Below, piece after piece: positions 16,015 through 22,452 of a DNA stretch of 22,452 nucleotides. The translations under genes were made by a program, and so were the position numbers. The notes under the pieces were generated by a model. That model saw only the letters and a program-made list of their open reading frames with translations, was not told where the DNA came from and did no database searches. The stretch comes from a virus, in IMG/VR virus record IMGVR_UViG_3300018041_000077, positions 1 through 22,452 of that record; one strand, given 5' to 3'. How positions within the stretch are numbered: the first letter of the stretch is position 1; each line of letters starts with the position of its first letter.

Positions 16015-16547
16015 GATAATACATATTGAGGTTCAATAACTTCCATTATTTGTCCTATACGTTCTTCAGTAGAACCTTTAAGCTCATAATATGGGGGGTT
16101 ATATTTTAATATTAATTTTTGAATTTCTTCATCAATTTCAGCTCTATAATTAGTATCTGTTTCTCTAATACCATTATCTTCTATATCCATTCCTTTAGGA
16201 GAAATATAAAATATATAATCATACTGTTTAATAAATCGACAAGCATATTCCGCAAATGCATCCCTGTCCATTATACTAACCTTTTGAGCTCGATTTGTAA
16301 AGGCAATTACATCTAGAATAGTTCTATCAGTAATCAAATTAGGATTCATTAGTTCACTAACACGTTCAGCTAAAAATATAGTCTGTCCTTCAATAGTAGT
16401 TTCATAATTTAAAGGTATGCCAAGTGAACTCAAATATGCACTGCGTTCAGTGGTGAATGTGTAACCTTCAAATTGTGGTAAATTTTTAAGTGTATTCACA
16501 AGTGTGGTTTTTCCTACACTCATTGTTCCTGTAAATCCTATTTTCAT
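16011..16547 (-). CDS. P-loop nucleotide/nucleoside kinase-like ATPase (AAA_28/NadR-like)
   Basis: The 178-residue protein has a perfect Walker A motif GTMSVGKT at residues 7-14, then TTERSAYLSSLGIPLN, ITDRTILDVIAFTNRAQ with the kinase-type Asp-Arg pair, and YDYIFYISPKGMDIEDNGIRETD, a lid-like segment with Arg. This arrangement is that of AAA_28/NadR C-terminal-type kinases and deoxynucleoside kinases, which phosphorylate small substrates in the cytoplasm. Nucleotide or NAD-precursor salvage during infection is a plausible role; the substrate cannot be assigned by eye. It follows the small gene at 16549-16806 after one base, has an unusually strong ribosome-binding site, and overlaps the next gene by four bases. 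Confidence 0.75.
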   Translation of the reverse strand: MKIGFTGTMSVGKTTLVNTLKNLPQFEGYTFTTERSAYLSSLGIPLNYETTIEGQTIFLAERVSELMNPNLITDRTILDVIAFTNRAQKVSIMDRDAFAEYACRFIKQYDYIFYISPKGMDIEDNGIRETDTNYRAEIDEEIQKLILKYNPPYYELKGSTEERIGQIMEVIEPQYVLS

Positions 16548-16548
16548 C

Positions 16549-16806
16549 TTATCCTCCTTGTCTTGCTGATTCTCTCATTGCGGGGTTCTTATACCAAGGA
16601 AGTCCTTGAGTATTGCGTTTTGCTTCTCTCCATTCGTCCTCAGTGTATTGAGTACCATAAAGATAATATTCTCTTTTACGTTTCTCACCCTGAGGTATTA
16701 AGGCTGGGCCATCCCAGTTGTGGAGTTTCCCATCCCAATAATGTACTATTGTACCTTCAGGCGTTTTCAAGCGCTTCGGTTTTGGCCATTTCTCTTTGTT
16801 TTTCAT
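16549..16806 (-). CDS. Small DGPA-motif protein of unknown function
   Basis: The 85-residue basic protein contains HYWDGKLHNWDGPALIP and EYYLYGTQYTEDEW. The pattern of W-x-G-K-x-H-N-x-D-G-P-A followed by YY-x-x-G is found as a short repeat in many phage and viral hypothetical proteins; here it appears once. The start overlaps the end of the FAD dehydrogenase gene by 50 bases in another frame, and no later Met gives a shorter start. The C-terminal codons for RQGG also form the ribosome-binding site of the next gene. No function can be given. Confidence 0.7.
   Translation of the reverse strand: MKNKEKWPKPKRLKTPEGTIVHYWDGKLHNWDGPALIPQGEKRKREYYLYGTQYTEDEWREAKRNTQGLPWYKNPAMRESARQGG
16553..16559 (-). 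promoter_or_regulatory. Strong Shine-Dalgarno site for the P-loop kinase gene
   Basis: AAGGAGG lies five bases before ATG 16547, embedded in the last codons of the preceding gene. Most other genes here have only A-rich leaders, as usual for Bacteroidota, so this perfect site stands out, although it may simply reflect the coding of Gln-Gly-Gly. Confidence 0.5.
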
Positions 16807-18205
16807 TTTTTTCTAAAATTGATTCTGCTACATAAGTTCCTTGTGCTCCTGAGACTGTAATGCCTCTTGCGGATAGAGCATCTCCGACAAAGTGAATGTT
16901 AGGAATTTCTTTAAGAGCTAAAGTATCATAATCTACTAAAGGTTCAGGGCTAAGATACTTTACCTCCGGGATATACATACCCCAATCATCACCAAGTGTT
17001 GGAAATACTTTTTTCATATCCTCAATAAAATCTTCAATATATTTAAAGTATCCTTGGAAATGATCACGAACTTCTTGTAAACCTCTTTCAGTAATATAAT
17101 GGGCTTTTACCCAATCACCCTCAGATGTTTTACTCTTTAAACGGTTTACAACACCACCACCACCTTCTTCTTTAATCCAAGGTGAATAATATAGTCCTGC
17201 TTTATATTTAACTTGACGTCTACCAATAGCACGTGTTCCTGCAGCACCTTCACCAGGTACAATATCTACTTTTTGTACTTTAGAGACTAATTCACGAGAC
17301 CAATCAAATGGTTTATCAATTCCTTGAACTTCCATTAAAATACCAAAGTTAGTCATATCATTACGATATGATTCATCCTTTTTAGCATGTCCATTGTAAC
17401 TATAATCTCCATATGTTTCTTCAAGTGCTACATAAGCAGCATTATTATTGGTACAAAACGAACGGAGTGATACACCTTCATCTTCAAACTTACGATACAA
17501 TTTAAAATCATAACTTACATCAATAAGTTTTTGAAAGTGTTTTTGTGGGGCTTCAAAACGCACACCAATTTGTACTGGTTTAGGTTCAGTGGGTTGATTG
17601 TTTTCTTCAATAAATCTTTTACCAAAATCAATACCACTTTTACCTACTCCAAAAATTAAACGATCATAATGGACCCAACCTTCAGTAACTCCATCATAAT
17701 ATTTTACACTATTAAGTGTATGTTCTATATCTGTAACTTTAGTGTTCCATATAAATTTAACACCTTTATCACAAAGAAAATCATACCAATTTTTACCAAT
17801 CTCGTGTAGATAATCTGTACCTACGTGCCAAACTGGGAATAGTCGAAGTCCAAAATGTGGTTTGATAAAATCAGGTTCTGATTCTGGGTTTGAGCATTGG
17901 ACTTCTTCTGGTTTAGGATGGAATCGTTTAAAGTTAGTGATTACTTGGTCCATCAGTTCCATAGCCTTTTCATCGCCACAATACTTAGACATATGTCCAC
18001 CAATTGAAGTATGATAAGTAAGTTTACCATCACTCCAACCACCAGCACCCATAAACCCTGTCATTACTTCTTCAGGTTTACGTTTATAAGGATCGTTACC
18101 CATATCAATAATAGTGATGTGATCACCAGGGTAACCATTATCAACTAATTTGGTAGCAGCATTAACACCTGCTACACCTGCTCCGATTATTACTATTTTT
18201 TCCAT
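16757..18205 (-). CDS. FAD-dependent dehydrogenase (COG2509-like)
   Basis: From ATG 18205 the product has 482 residues and begins MEKIVIIGAGVAG, a classic Rossmann dinucleotide-binding motif (GAGVAG at 8-13). Further elements are GGWSDGKLTYHTSIGG (about 56-70), HVGTD, a second GVGKSG, QIGVRFEAP, RSFCTNN, and near the C-terminus IHFVGDALSARGITVSGAQG, the FAD-contacting end. This order fits the uncharacterised FAD-dependent dehydrogenases of COG2509, cytoplasmic flavoproteins whose substrate is not established. A longer frame reaches 18271, but it would run through the terminator and promoter, so the inner ATG is preferred. It is the first gene of its unit, with its own candidate promoter. A full-length redox flavoprotein in a T4-like structural neighbourhood is unusual. 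Confidence 0.85.
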   Translation of the reverse strand: MEKIVIIGAGVAGVNAATKLVDNGYPGDHITIIDMGNDPYKRKPEEVMTGFMGAGGWSDGKLTYHTSIGGHMSKYCGDEKAMELMDQVITNFKRFHPKPEEVQCSNPESEPDFIKPHFGLRLFPVWHVGTDYLHEIGKNWYDFLCDKGVKFIWNTKVTDIEHTLNSVKYYDGVTEGWVHYDRLIFGVGKSGIDFGKRFIEENNQPTEPKPVQIGVRFEAPQKHFQKLIDVSYDFKLYRKFEDEGVSLRSFCTNNNAAYVALEETYGDYSYNGHAKKDESYRNDMTNFGILMEVQGIDKPFDWSRELVSKVQKVDIVPGEGAAGTRAIGRRQVKYKAGLYYSPWIKEEGGGGVVNRLKSKTSEGDWVKAHYITERGLQEVRDHFQGYFKYIEDFIEDMKKVFPTLGDDWGMYIPEVKYLSPEPLVDYDTLALKEIPNIHFVGDALSARGITVSGAQGTYVAESILEKNEKQREMAKTEALENA

Positions 18206-18217
18206 TTTTCTAGGTTT

Positions 18218-18249
18218 TAAATATACGAAAAAAAAGTGTGACCCACCAA
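18218..18249 (-). promoter_or_regulatory. Candidate Bacteroidota-type promoter for the FAD dehydrogenase gene
   Basis: On the minus strand TTGG (18249-18246) and TATATTTA (18225-18218) are separated by 20 bases. The block TTGG..TCACA..TCGTATATTTA is nearly the same as upstream of the 8186-8680 gene. The site overlaps the terminator of the preceding unit and lies 12 bases before the ATG, so any leader would be very short. Confidence 0.5.
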
Positions 18250-18264
18250 TTAAGATGGGCCACA
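18228..18264 (-). terminator. Rho-independent terminator after the histone H1-like gene
   Basis: On the minus strand a nine-pair stem TGTGGCCCA/TGGGTCACA (one G-T pair) with a ten-base loop is followed by C and eight T residues. It lies about 50 bases past the stop of the histone-like gene and closes the transcription unit entering from the right. Confidence 0.75.
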
Positions 18265-18312
18265 GCTCCAAAATTTTTAATTAAATCGACTGGCTATGAA
18301 TCAGTCTGTAAA

Positions 18313-18486
18313 TTACTTAGCTTTATCTTCAGCGACAGAAGCTTTACGATACTCAGTAACTAATTTTTTAATTTCACCTAACGATTTTCTAGCTCTACCA
18401 TGAGCGGCTTTAGTTGTACCTTCATGTTCGGCTTTAAATGTTTCGTATAACTCATTGATTTGTTCAAATAACTCTTGTGTGTTCAT
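18313..18486 (-). CDS. Histone H1-like protein (Bacteroidota Hc1 type)
   Basis: The 57-residue frame begins MNTQELFEQINELYETFKAE and continues through TTKAAHGRARKSLGEIKKL to end in YRKASVAEDKAK. The order is an amphipathic helix, the signature KAA-x-x-R-A-R-K, and a helical EIKKLVTEYRK segment. This matches the small histone H1-like proteins nearly universal in Bacteroidota, which bind DNA. The product is Lys/Arg-rich but also acidic at the N-terminus. It is preceded by an A-rich leader and followed by a terminator. Possible roles are compaction of phage DNA or alteration of host nucleoid or transcription; the gene may have been acquired from a host. Family identity is by pattern recognition. 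Confidence 0.75.
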   Translation of the reverse strand: MNTQELFEQINELYETFKAEHEGTTKAAHGRARKSLGEIKKLVTEYRKASVAEDKAK

Positions 18487-18515
18487 TTTTTTATGATTTT
18501 AATTTTTAATTTATT

Positions 18516-18827
18516 TTAATCTTTATGGTTACCTATTATAAAGTTAGTTAAACCCGCATCTCTTAATATTTGATGTGCTACTCTTTGTTCTACATTAGCA
18601 TTTTTAAAATCAATATAGTAAGGACCTTTTGAAAAATCAGCATCAATTCCATTTTGTTTTAAAAGTTCCTGTGCTTTAAGGGCTTGTTGTTCACCTTTTT
18701 TTCCACTTCTATACCAAAAGAAAAAATCATTTTTATTAGTACCATCTTCGATATCATCATCAAATGACATTTCTTGTTCAAATAAGCGGCCTTCAGCTAA
18801 ATATTTTTTTAAATCAAAGTTATCCAT
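18516..18827 (-). CDS. Small uncharacterised phage protein
   Basis: The 103-residue protein starts MDNFDLKKYLAEGRLFEQE, an N-terminal pattern (x-KKYLAEGRL) often seen in small acidic proteins of marine T4-like phages. The middle holds NKNDFFFWYRSGKKGEQQAL, and the C-terminus (VEQRVAHQILRDAGLTNFIIGNH) looks like a small alpha/beta domain. No catalytic residues are evident. The leader AAAATAAAATAAAATG is A-rich without Shine-Dalgarno. It lies six bases after the cupin gene and is probably co-transcribed with it. Confidence 0.65.
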   Translation of the reverse strand: MDNFDLKKYLAEGRLFEQEMSFDDDIEDGTNKNDFFFWYRSGKKGEQQALKAQELLKQNGIDADFSKGPYYIDFKNANVEQRVAHQILRDAGLTNFIIGNHKD

Positions 18828-18833
18828 TTTATT

Positions 18834-19091
18834 TTATTTTATTTTAATTGTTAATTTTCCGTTTCCTTTTATTACCCGATGTAAATATCCTTGGGGGATA
18901 AAAAATTCGTCTCCTTCTTTTAATTCAAATGGAAGTTTTTCATCAAATTGAAATTTCCATCCGTTTCCTTCTATAACCTTTATCATTCTATCTTCTTGAT
19001 CTTCATGCCAAATTAATGACATTGGGTCTACATCAGCACTAAATTCCCTTATAATTTCTTTACCTTCAGTTAAGTTAGTATAGGGATTCAT
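18834..19091 (-). CDS. Small cupin-fold protein
   Basis: The 85-residue protein is about the size of a single cupin barrel. WHEDQEDRMIKVIEGNGWKF resembles cupin motif 1 (His and Glu metal ligands), and KEGDEFFIPQGYLHRVIKGN is a clear motif 2 (G-D-x(3)-I-P-x-G-x(2)-H). Cupins bind metals or sugars and range from isomerases to dioxygenases and simple binding proteins; the reaction is unknown. The start ATG at 19091 shares its A with the stop of the upstream gene (TAATG). A TTG six bases earlier is a weaker start. Similar mini-cupins occur among marine phages, from memory. Confidence 0.75.
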   Translation of the reverse strand: MNPYTNLTEGKEIIREFSADVDPMSLIWHEDQEDRMIKVIEGNGWKFQFDEKLPFELKEGDEFFIPQGYLHRVIKGNGKLTIKIK

Positions 19092-19966
19092 TACCAATAA
19101 GTATTCATTTTATTACCTAAACCAAGTGCAGGAGCGTATCTTGGTAAATTACAGCTCCAGTATGAGGCTTTTGTTCTGTCTTTTTTCTGTGAACATTTAT
19201 GTCTAGCGGCAAAAGCTGATCTAGCTTTGGGGTCTTTGATTTTAGCTCTTAAGCCACCAGAACCAAATCGTACTGTTTTAACATTTTTGGTTTTAGGATC
19301 TCTTACATATACTTTATAAGCACTACCACCAGAAGAAGACCTCATCGGTTTTCCAATAGGTGGATCTTTTTTCTTTTTTTTCTTTTTAGCTTCTTCTACT
19401 TCTTCCTCATTTAAACTTTCATTTGCTTTTTGTTGCGTTCTTATGGTAGAAAGTCTTTTTTTAGATAAAATACTTGCCATTACATCTAATGCATCTTTTA
19501 CCCTATCTAATTCTTTATTAGCATCATTTAACTCAGGTTCGGTATCATCAGTATTAGTATTAACAGCCTGCATTTGAGCTAGAATTTGTTTTAGCAAGTC
19601 TACTTCAGTTTCTTCAACAATCATAGGGATATCAAGTGGTACTTTTTTACCATTTAATATACCAAATTGACCTATATCTGTGTTTTCAATTAGGTGGCGG
19701 GAATTTTCATCTAATTGGATAGCACCCCACTCATTTAGCATACGAGCTTCAGCAAATAGTTGTAAATATTTTTTAGAACCCACTCTATATACATTTTCTT
19801 GTAATGAGATACCATTCTCGATGTGATAACGGAGGCCTTCGCTTATAGGCGTTTTACTTTCGAGTAATGCCATTTTATCTTCGGTTTTACCACACCCACA
19901 TCCTCCACCGTTTTTAATGATGTCGTAGTTTGATAAAGTTTCTTGTATTAAACGTTTTAATCCCAT
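19091..19966 (-). CDS. Uncharacterised protein with C-terminal DUF5872-like domain and GCGCG motif
   Basis: The 291-residue protein has an N-terminal segment with KNGGGCGCGKTEDK (about 18-31), a middle helical region and a Lys run (EEAKKKKKKKDPPIG, about 192-206), then a C-terminal domain. That domain contains AYKVYVRDPKTKNVKTVRFG, then ARSAFAARHKCSQKKDRTKA followed directly by SYWSCNLPRY. The pattern of S-F-x-A-R-H-x-C with a later YWSC fits DUF5872-like phage proteins, whose Cys/His residues suggest a metal or nucleic-acid site. The A-rich run coding the lysines includes an A-AAA-AAG heptamer. It starts 12 bases after the previous gene and is coupled to the cupin gene by TAATG. Confidence 0.7.
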   Translation of the reverse strand: MGLKRLIQETLSNYDIIKNGGGCGCGKTEDKMALLESKTPISEGLRYHIENGISLQENVYRVGSKKYLQLFAEARMLNEWGAIQLDENSRHLIENTDIGQFGILNGKKVPLDIPMIVEETEVDLLKQILAQMQAVNTNTDDTEPELNDANKELDRVKDALDVMASILSKKRLSTIRTQQKANESLNEEEVEEAKKKKKKKDPPIGKPMRSSSGGSAYKVYVRDPKTKNVKTVRFGSGGLRAKIKDPKARSAFAARHKCSQKKDRTKASYWSCNLPRYAPALGLGNKMNTYW

Positions 19967-19970
19967 GGTG

Positions 19971-19981
19971 ATAAATATTAT
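19971..19981. repeat. Junction motif ATAAATATTAT
   Basis: Third exact copy of the 11-mer seen at 2616-2626 and 13734-13744. It overlaps the stop of the 514-residue gene and lies just before the ATG of the DUF5872-like gene. Confidence 0.3.
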
Positions 19982-21522
19982 ACAATTGCGACCTGATTGC
20001 CTCCTGTTGTTCTAAATTTTCGGGATTCTTTTTTCCTGTCTGTAATTTCATTACCTTGTAGTACTGCTATGTTAGTATACAAAGTAAACCCACCAGCATT
20101 TGGTGAATTAGTAAATTTAGGATTATCAATAAATGATGTTGTTGAACCAGCAGGGAATCTACCAACTTTAGCTGATCCTCCTGATGTTGATCCTGTTACT
20201 TTAAAGAATGTTGGATTGATTCCTGAGAGACCCATTCCAAAACTAATTAGTGCTAGAATGTCTTTGCGTGGGTCGTTAGTTTTACTGTTAGCAAATAAAA
20301 ATTCTATTAATTTATAAGCACCATATTTAGTTCTTAATTGCCTAACATCTCTAGGTAATTCTTTCCAGTTTCCAACTAAATCAATACCTTTACCTTCTAC
20401 TTTTTGTACAAAGGCTTCTTGTTGAGCTTTAACTTTTTGCGTGAGAGTTTCTTGATCCCATTCTAGTTCTTCTTTACTTAAGTTAAAAGGTTTTCCTTTT
20501 AATCCTTGTATTCTAACAAGATTATCTAAATAAGATTTTGCTCTCCCAGGTTGGGCTTCTTCTTCTTTTAAAGAAACAGAAACTAGTTTACTATCTGTGC
20601 TTCCCCATTTATTTACAAATAAAGCATTTAGCTTAGTCAAATCATTAGGAACCGAATCAGGGGTGTCTAATACTACATAAACATCACCAGGATTCCACTT
20701 GTCAGGGGGAACTTGACATAATTTAGAACCCATTGCTCTAAGTTGATCAAAAATACCTTTTCTGGTGAGTTTTTTGTTTGGGTATGATTTATAAATCTCA
20801 TTAGCACAAGAAAAAGAGTTATTTAATTTACCTAAATTAGCTTTAGATGCTTGGCTAAGATCAGATGCTATAACTTTGTTAAAGTAAGATTTAACTTTAC
20901 TTATTGCTTTATTATCTAAACCCTCATATAGAGAGGAATCATCTACAGTAGTATTTAATATTTCAATATTGGATTGAATTGTTTCTTTGCTAAATGGTTT
21001 TAAGTCTACTCCATTACTTAATAGGTTATACATAAAAACTACTAAACCTTCTTTTTGATCTGTATCAGTATCAAATGGGTTTTTCCCAAATGTTTTTATA
21101 AAGATACGATATGTGTTATCTCCTATTTTAACATCAAGGTATGGAGATTCTGTAGCTTCTGAAGTTCCTGTGGGTTGGTACCCTTCAACTGAGCCGAGAG
21201 CTTGGGCAACTTGTTGGGCAAATTTTACTCTTTCTTTTCTGCTAGGTTCTATACCTTTAAAATAAAATTTAAACTTTTTCTTTGTTTCTTCTCTTACAAA
21301 AGATAAAGTGTCAAAGTTTGGTAAAGATTGGATAGCTTTTTTAAGTTTAAGAATATCACTTGGGAGGTCAGGAGTATCTTCTTCTGTAACTTCATTTAAT
21401 TCAATTCCCATTTCTTTTAACATTCCCTCCAACATCAACCAATCCTTAGGATCACTAATATCAGGATACCCTTTAGGAAACTTATAGGAAACTTTGTGTA
21501 AAAACTGTTCTATTATGTCCAT
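19978..21522 (-). CDS. Large uncharacterised phage protein, possible PD-(D/E)xK-like core
   Basis: The 514-residue soluble protein is not firmly recognised. Residues 1-110 look like a small alpha/beta domain. At about 270-330 the segment DKWNPGDVYVVLD, then LNALFVNKWG, then KLVSVSLKEEE has the spacing of a D...S-x-K core, as in some PD-(D/E)xK nucleases or their inactive relatives. The C-terminal 110 residues are Gly/Ser/Asn-rich and predicted beta (KVTGSTSGGSAKVGRFPAG, then FTLYTNIAVLQGN). Size and context (between small hypotheticals with one- to two-base gaps) suggest a core gene of this phage group. A nuclease function is only a suggestion. Confidence 0.65.
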   Translation of the reverse strand: MDIIEQFLHKVSYKFPKGYPDISDPKDWLMLEGMLKEMGIELNEVTEEDTPDLPSDILKLKKAIQSLPNFDTLSFVREETKKKFKFYFKGIEPSRKERVKFAQQVAQALGSVEGYQPTGTSEATESPYLDVKIGDNTYRIFIKTFGKNPFDTDTDQKEGLVVFMYNLLSNGVDLKPFSKETIQSNIEILNTTVDDSSLYEGLDNKAISKVKSYFNKVIASDLSQASKANLGKLNNSFSCANEIYKSYPNKKLTRKGIFDQLRAMGSKLCQVPPDKWNPGDVYVVLDTPDSVPNDLTKLNALFVNKWGSTDSKLVSVSLKEEEAQPGRAKSYLDNLVRIQGLKGKPFNLSKEELEWDQETLTQKVKAQQEAFVQKVEGKGIDLVGNWKELPRDVRQLRTKYGAYKLIEFLFANSKTNDPRKDILALISFGMGLSGINPTFFKVTGSTSGGSAKVGRFPAGSTTSFIDNPKFTNSPNAGGFTLYTNIAVLQGNEITDRKKESRKFRTTGGNQVAIV

Positions 21523-21523
21523 A

Positions 21524-22057
21524 TTATAAGTCTTCTACGGATTGAGGTACTGCTGGTTCTGGTTCTGGAGTTTCAGTTTCACCTCCGAGTCCACCCCCTG
21601 TATCTCCTCCTAGGTCACCACCTAAATCTTCATCACCGGGTGAAGCAGCCTTACCTGTATTAGCAAAATTAAATCTTAATAGACGAGCAATAGCTTCAGA
21701 AGCTTGTTGTTGTTCAGGAAGTGATTCTAAGTAGTATTTTTTACCCGATACTTGAGCTATGAATAATCCCTTTTCTTCGCCGTTTTTACCTTGGTAAATT
21801 AAATAAAAATCAGCTCCATTTACTAACTTAATTCTAAAAGTAGTAGGGCGGGGTGCTACCCATTGTATATCTTCTACAAAAGGTTCATATTGAAAATCAA
21901 ATAAATCCTCCATTACTTTTTTTAATGGGGGGAACTGGTCAATTACAGGGAATTTGCTAATCTCAATATCCTTAGGGTCTTCTAAAGGATTGGATTTTTC
22001 AGCATACACCTGTTTAGCAAGTGTTTTGATTTTTGCTATGAACTCAGACTTTTGCAT
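21524..22057 (-). CDS. Uncharacterised phage protein with acidic Gly-rich tail
   Basis: The 177-residue protein has a compact N-terminal domain (about residues 1-135) with TFRIKLVNGADFYLIYQGKN and VSGKKYYLESLPEQQQASEA, followed by a low-complexity tail of GGDLGGDTGGGLGG type ending in Glu/Pro. No catalytic motif or membrane segment is visible. It begins in a one-base overlap with the upstream partial gene (TAATG) and is one base from the next gene, so all three are probably translated in series. The role is unknown. Confidence 0.65.
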   Translation of the reverse strand: MQKSEFIAKIKTLAKQVYAEKSNPLEDPKDIEISKFPVIDQFPPLKKVMEDLFDFQYEPFVEDIQWVAPRPTTFRIKLVNGADFYLIYQGKNGEEKGLFIAQVSGKKYYLESLPEQQQASEAIARLLRFNFANTGKAASPGDEDLGGDLGGDTGGGLGGETETPEPEPAVPQSVEDL

Positions 22058-22452
22058 TATCTTTTTATTCTTGCAAGTTTATTCAACTCAGCTGTTGAAA
22101 GTACTTTGTATTGCTTTTTTGTACCCTTTAATTTAGCTATCGCTGCATCAATACGATCTAATTTAGCTCCATATTCGTCAGCAATAGGACCTCCTCCTGG
22201 TTCTGCTTCTTGTTCCATGTCCGCCATCAAACGTTCACGTTCTTTTTCTAAAGCGATTATTTTATTAGTATCCTCTTTTAGGTAATCTTTTTTTTCTTCT
22301 AATTTACCTTGTTCAGCATTTTTACTATCTGCATAATCTTTAGCGTCTTTTAAAGATGCAAATTTACCTACAAGGACACCATGTTCACGAGCATCTGCAA
22401 ATGGTTCACCTTCCCAAACATCATACCAACCTTTGCCCCCATAAACTGCTAC
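22057..22452 (-). CDS. Uncharacterised protein, C-terminal part (start beyond window)
   Basis: An open frame enters from the right edge and ends with TAA at 22057 after 131 residues; its start lies outside the window. The visible part holds VYGGKGWYDVWEGEPFADAR, then a Lys/Glu-rich coiled coil (about residues 40-85) interrupted by EAEPGGGPIADEYG, and a basic end (LSTAELNKLARIKR). It is not recognised. Frame openness, charge pattern and TAATG coupling to the next gene support it as real. Confidence 0.7.
   Translation of the reverse strand, partial: VAVYGGKGWYDVWEGEPFADAREHGVLVGKFASLKDAKDYADSKNAEQGKLEEKKDYLKEDTNKIIALEKERERLMADMEQEAEPGGGPIADEYGAKLDRIDAAIAKLKGTKKQYKVLSTAELNKLARIKR

Noticed and set aside
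18205-18271. Longer N-terminus for the FAD dehydrogenase (start at 18271)
   Set aside because: The extension would be encoded by the terminator stem and promoter, and the dinucleotide-binding motif normally lies right at the N-terminus.
19367-19392. Possible programmed -1 frameshift at the A-rich lysine run of the DUF5872-like gene
   Set aside because: An A-AAA-AAG heptamer is present, but a -1 shift reaches a stop after about 16 codons and would remove the conserved C-terminal domain, so the run is more likely just coding lysines.
1-22452. tRNA genes, CRISPR arrays, insertion sequences, integrase or attachment sites
   Set aside because: None was seen on reading either strand; there are no non-coding gaps above about 170 bases to hold them.

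Overview
This window is a piece of a T4-like (tailed, contractile-type myovirus) bacteriophage genome. Every supported gene lies on the minus strand, so transcription runs from right to left. The terminase large subunit, portal, prohead protease, scaffold and major capsid protein occur in the classic T4 order (gp17, gp20, gp21, gp22, gp23). Several signs point to a Bacteroidota, probably flavobacterial, host. These are an AT-rich genome with A-rich leaders and few Shine-Dalgarno sites, a small Bacteroidota-type histone H1-like protein, a signal peptide ending in FSQ, and two intergenic promoters of the TTG-N19..21-TAnnTTT type.

Region by region, reading in the direction of transcription: (1) 22452-18516 holds a tightly packed run of hypothetical phage proteins, including a DUF5872-like protein and a small cupin. 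(2) 18486-16011 is an accessory block with a histone H1-like protein, a terminator overlapping a promoter, an FAD-dependent dehydrogenase, a small DGPA-motif protein and a P-loop kinase. (3) 16014-15309 is an out-of-frame overlapping pair with a membrane anchor and a signal peptide, possibly spanin-like. (4) 15312-5056 is the head module: terminase, portal, three unrecognised proteins that may be structural or assembly factors, protease, an inserted single-gene cassette (8186-8680), scaffold and major capsid protein, ending at a strong terminator. (5) 4981-2630 is a second metabolic block in which an amidinotransferase/DDAH-like enzyme is translationally coupled to a phosphatidylserine decarboxylase-family proenzyme, followed by PhoH. 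(6) 2604-1 begins a tail/fibre module: a small structural protein and a long fibre with a Gly-Thr-Ser repeat that runs off the left edge.

The head genes build, package and mature the capsid. The enzymes placed between structural modules look like auxiliary metabolic genes acting on phospholipid or amine, guanidino compound, nucleotide and redox chemistry. The least ordinary items are the coupled amidinotransferase-like/PSD-like pair, the moron-like cassette flanked by duplicated terminators, the shared promoter at two accessory genes, and the phage-borne histone H1-like protein. All identifications come from reading motifs in the translated sequence; no database search was run.
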